DNA from: an uncultured Gammaproteobacteria bacterium
Lineage (GTDB): Bacteria > Pseudomonadota > Gammaproteobacteria > SZUA-140
DNA length: 8,082 bases
Direction: 5' to 3'
Assembly (NCBI GenBank): GCA_945788675.1
Contig: CALZMY010000149.1
Span: 1-8,082, forward strand
The position numbers were made by a program, and so were the translations under genes. The notes beneath the pieces are model-generated. The model was not told the DNA's origin. It saw nothing but the letters and a program-made list of their open reading frames with translations, and did no database searches. Shown one piece after another: positions 6,479 through 8,082 of the stretch; positions within the stretch are counted from its first letter, which is position 1, and every line of letters begins with the position of its first letter.

Positions 6479-7000
6479 ATGGATAAGTGGTATATGGTCG
6501 TTGTAGTGGGGGCTGATCGTCCTGGGATCGTCGCGAAAGTAACCTCTGCACTCTATGACGGTGGGTGTAATCTTGGCGAGGCATCGATGGCTCGCCTCGG
6601 TGGAAACTTCACGATGATGTTGATGGTGCAGAGTGAAGGGCGCGAGAAGGAGTTGCAGGCGATGTTGGCGCCGGTGATTGACTCGCTTGGTCTGCATCTT
6701 CACATCGATAGCATCAATGGTGAACTGCACCATCACGTCGAACCCGATGTGCGCATCACGCTGTTTGGTGAAGATCGTAGTGGTATTGTTGCCCACGCGA
6801 CTGCCGCGCTGGCGGAAGTCGGGTTGCACATTCTTTCGCTGGAATCCGATGTGGCAGGGAGTGAGGATAAGCCAATCTATGTGTTACATATCGAAGGTGC
6901 GGCACGAGAAGGTGTGCCCGCTCTGGAGTCCGCATTGGAGATTATCGCCAACGAAGGGATCGAGACCCGTCTGGCACCTATCGAGACCGTGATCGGATAG
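6479..7000 (+). CDS. GcvR-like double ACT-domain regulatory protein
   Basis: Predicted 173-residue soluble protein made of two tandem ACT domains (about 3-78 and 86-168). The first begins with VVVVGADRPGIVAKVTSAL and continues with GGCNLGEASMARLGGNFTMML, close to E. coli GcvR (GADRPGIV, GCNIEDSRLAMLGEEFTFIM). The second starts with ITLFGEDRSGIVAHATAAL. ACT domains bind small ligands, often amino acids. GcvR acts with GcvA to repress the glycine cleavage operon, probably by sensing glycine. No gcv gene is in view, so the regulatory target is inference and the protein could be a more general ACT sensor. Start chosen by the GGAGG site 5 nt upstream. Its stop codon lies in the first unit of a 14-base direct repeat. 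Confidence 0.85.
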   Translation: MDKWYMVVVVGADRPGIVAKVTSALYDGGCNLGEASMARLGGNFTMMLMVQSEGREKELQAMLAPVIDSLGLHLHIDSINGELHHHVEPDVRITLFGEDRSGIVAHATAALAEVGLHILSLESDVAGSEDKPIYVLHIEGAAREGVPALESALEIIANEGIETRLAPIETVIG

Positions 7001-7010
7001 TCTGGGATTG
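6997..7010 (+). repeat. 14-base direct repeat, unit 1
   Basis: ATAGTCTGGGATTG, identical to 7027-7040, with a period of 30 bases. This first unit covers the stop codon of the ACT-domain gene. Confidence 0.8.
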
Positions 7011-7026
7011 GATGACCCAAAATTGA

Positions 7027-7040
7027 ATAGTCTGGGATTG
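7027..7040 (+). repeat. 14-base direct repeat, unit 2
   Basis: Second exact copy of ATAGTCTGGGATTG. It lies in the 81-base gap before the peptide deformylase gene. It may be a small local duplication of the end of the preceding gene or a paired binding site. Confidence 0.8.
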
Positions 7041-7081
7041 TCTGAGCAGCGATTAGTTGACGTGCGACTGAGTGACTGCAT

Positions 7082-7582
7082 ATGGCGTTACTGAATATCC
7101 TGCAATACCCGGATGAACGTCTCAAGCAGGTGGCTGATGAAGTGACGGTGTTTGATGATGCACTGCGTGCATTCATCCATGATCTTGAAGAGACCATGCG
7201 TGGCGGACCGGGGGGTGTTGGCATTGCCGCACCTCAGGTGGGTCGGGCTGAGCGTATCGCCATCGTCGATGTCTCTGCTAAAAAGAAGATCAAACAGCAT
7301 GGTCGGATGGTGCTGATCAATCCTGAAATTATTGAATGGCACGGATCAATCGTTGGACGCGAAGGCTGTCTGTCAGTGCCGGACTATACTGGCAATGTAG
7401 TGCGCGCCGAAAGCATCACGCTAGCAGCGCAGGATGAGTTTGGTGAGTTGAGCCGTTATGAGATGGAAGATTATGAGGCGCGCGCGGTCCAGCATGAGAT
7501 AGACCATCTTGACGGTATGCTTTTCCTTGATCGCCTCGTCAGCCGGCGTAGTGACCTCTTTAAGCGTAAGGCCTATCAATAA
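7082..7582 (+). CDS. def: Peptide deformylase
   Basis: Predicted 166-residue cytoplasmic metalloenzyme that removes the N-formyl group from nascent proteins at the ribosome exit. All three family motifs are intact: GVGIAAPQVG (45-54), EGCLSVP (94-100) and QHEIDH (137-142). Metal ligands are Cys96, His138 and His142, with catalytic Glu139 and Gln52. Length fits the bacterial type I enzyme (E. coli Def 169). In many gammaproteobacteria def is followed by fmt; here it is followed by an unrelated VOC gene, so this may be a stand-alone or second deformylase (inference). No good Shine-Dalgarno precedes the ATG, and no clear terminator follows the stop. Confidence 0.95.
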   Translation: MALLNILQYPDERLKQVADEVTVFDDALRAFIHDLEETMRGGPGGVGIAAPQVGRAERIAIVDVSAKKKIKQHGRMVLINPEIIEWHGSIVGREGCLSVPDYTGNVVRAESITLAAQDEFGELSRYEMEDYEARAVQHEIDHLDGMLFLDRLVSRRSDLFKRKAYQ

Positions 7583-7719
7583 AGCCGTACTCGTTTTTAT
7601 GCGCCATTCGTTTTATGATTTTGTTTGAGGAGCAGTTAGCCCCTTATATTTAAAACGGACAGTTACACAGAATTATTTACAGGGTCAAAAATTGAGTGAT
7701 GCAATAGGTAGAGTGAATT

Positions 7720-8082
7720 ATGGGAATTACGCTAAACCATACAATTGTTCCATCTCATAATAATGTTGAGTCAGCAAAGTTCTATGCAAGAATTCTGGGC
7801 TTCGAGTTTGTCAAAGAGTGGGGGCACTTTGCTGTTGTTAAGGTTAATCAAACTTTATCGTTAGACTTTCAGGTTAAGGATAAATTTTCGTCAATTCATT
7901 ACGCTTTTAAAGTCAACGATCAGCAGTTCGATAAAATAATGGAACGCATAAGAAATGACAATATTAGTTTTGGTAGTGGTCCATCTTCATTAGATGATGG
8001 AGAAATCAACCATAATTATGGTGGGCGCGGCGCATATTTTAAAGACCCAAATGACCACGTTCTGGAAATTATAACTAAAGAC
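7720..8082 (+). CDS. VOC/glyoxalase-fold protein (3' end beyond window)
   Basis: Open frame of 121 codons with no stop before the window end. It starts MGITLNHTIVPSHNNVESAK and has typical vicinal-oxygen-chelate features: two beta-alpha-beta-beta-beta modules (about 4-51 and 58-119), FYARILGFEF, GRGAYFKDPNDHVLEI near the end, and a likely metal quartet His7, Asp49, His60, Glu116. VOC proteins include glyoxalases, dioxygenases and bleomycin/fosfomycin resistance proteins; the substrate cannot be told from this sequence. Small single-domain members are about 120-130 residues, so it is probably nearly complete. The gene and the 137 bases before it are markedly AT-richer than the preceding genes, with codons such as TTA, ATA and AAT, which may indicate a different origin. 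TTGTTT (7621-7626) and TATATT (7645-7650), 18 bases apart, are a weak promoter candidate. Confidence 0.85.
   Translation, partial: MGITLNHTIVPSHNNVESAKFYARILGFEFVKEWGHFAVVKVNQTLSLDFQVKDKFSSIHYAFKVNDQQFDKIMERIRNDNISFGSGPSSLDDGEINHNYGGRGAYFKDPNDHVLEIITKD

Overview
The window looks like a chromosomal segment of a gammaproteobacterium. The main reason is the arrangement of a bamD-type lipoprotein gene diverging from rluD-pgeF (yfiH), which matches the order known from E. coli and relatives. Most genes are moderately GC-rich with frequent GTG/CTG/GCG codons. The last about 500 bases are clearly AT-richer.

Layout. Positions 116-2759 (minus strand) hold two tandem BamD-like outer-membrane lipoprotein genes. 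They share the same signal peptide and TPR region but have unrelated C-termini: the promoter-proximal copy has a Pro/Ala/Val/Glu-rich linker and an unrecognised domain, and the distal copy ends in a SPOR domain. The 306-base divergent intergenic region (2760-3065) contains a long imperfect palindrome of the dispersed REP/MITE-like type. On the plus strand follow rluD (23S rRNA pseudouridine synthase) and pgeF (peptidoglycan editing factor), overlapping at GTGA. Next come an ankyrin-repeat lipoprotein, a ZIP-family metal transporter, a GcvR-like double-ACT protein, a peptide deformylase, and a VOC/glyoxalase-fold protein that runs off the window end.

How the genes relate. The left half is about the cell envelope (BamD-like lipoproteins, a septal-peptidoglycan-binding SPOR module, PgeF). 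RluD and Def belong to ribosome maturation and nascent-protein processing. The plus-strand genes from rluD to def are co-directional with gaps of at most about 100 bases, so one or a few operons are plausible.

I did not find a clearly new multi-gene system. The points most worth a second look are the duplicated, C-terminally diverged BamD-like pair at the bamD locus, the ZIP transporter whose intramembrane metal-site acids are replaced by His/Gln, and the palindromic element between the divergent genes. Positions 1-115 show no gene or convincing signal.
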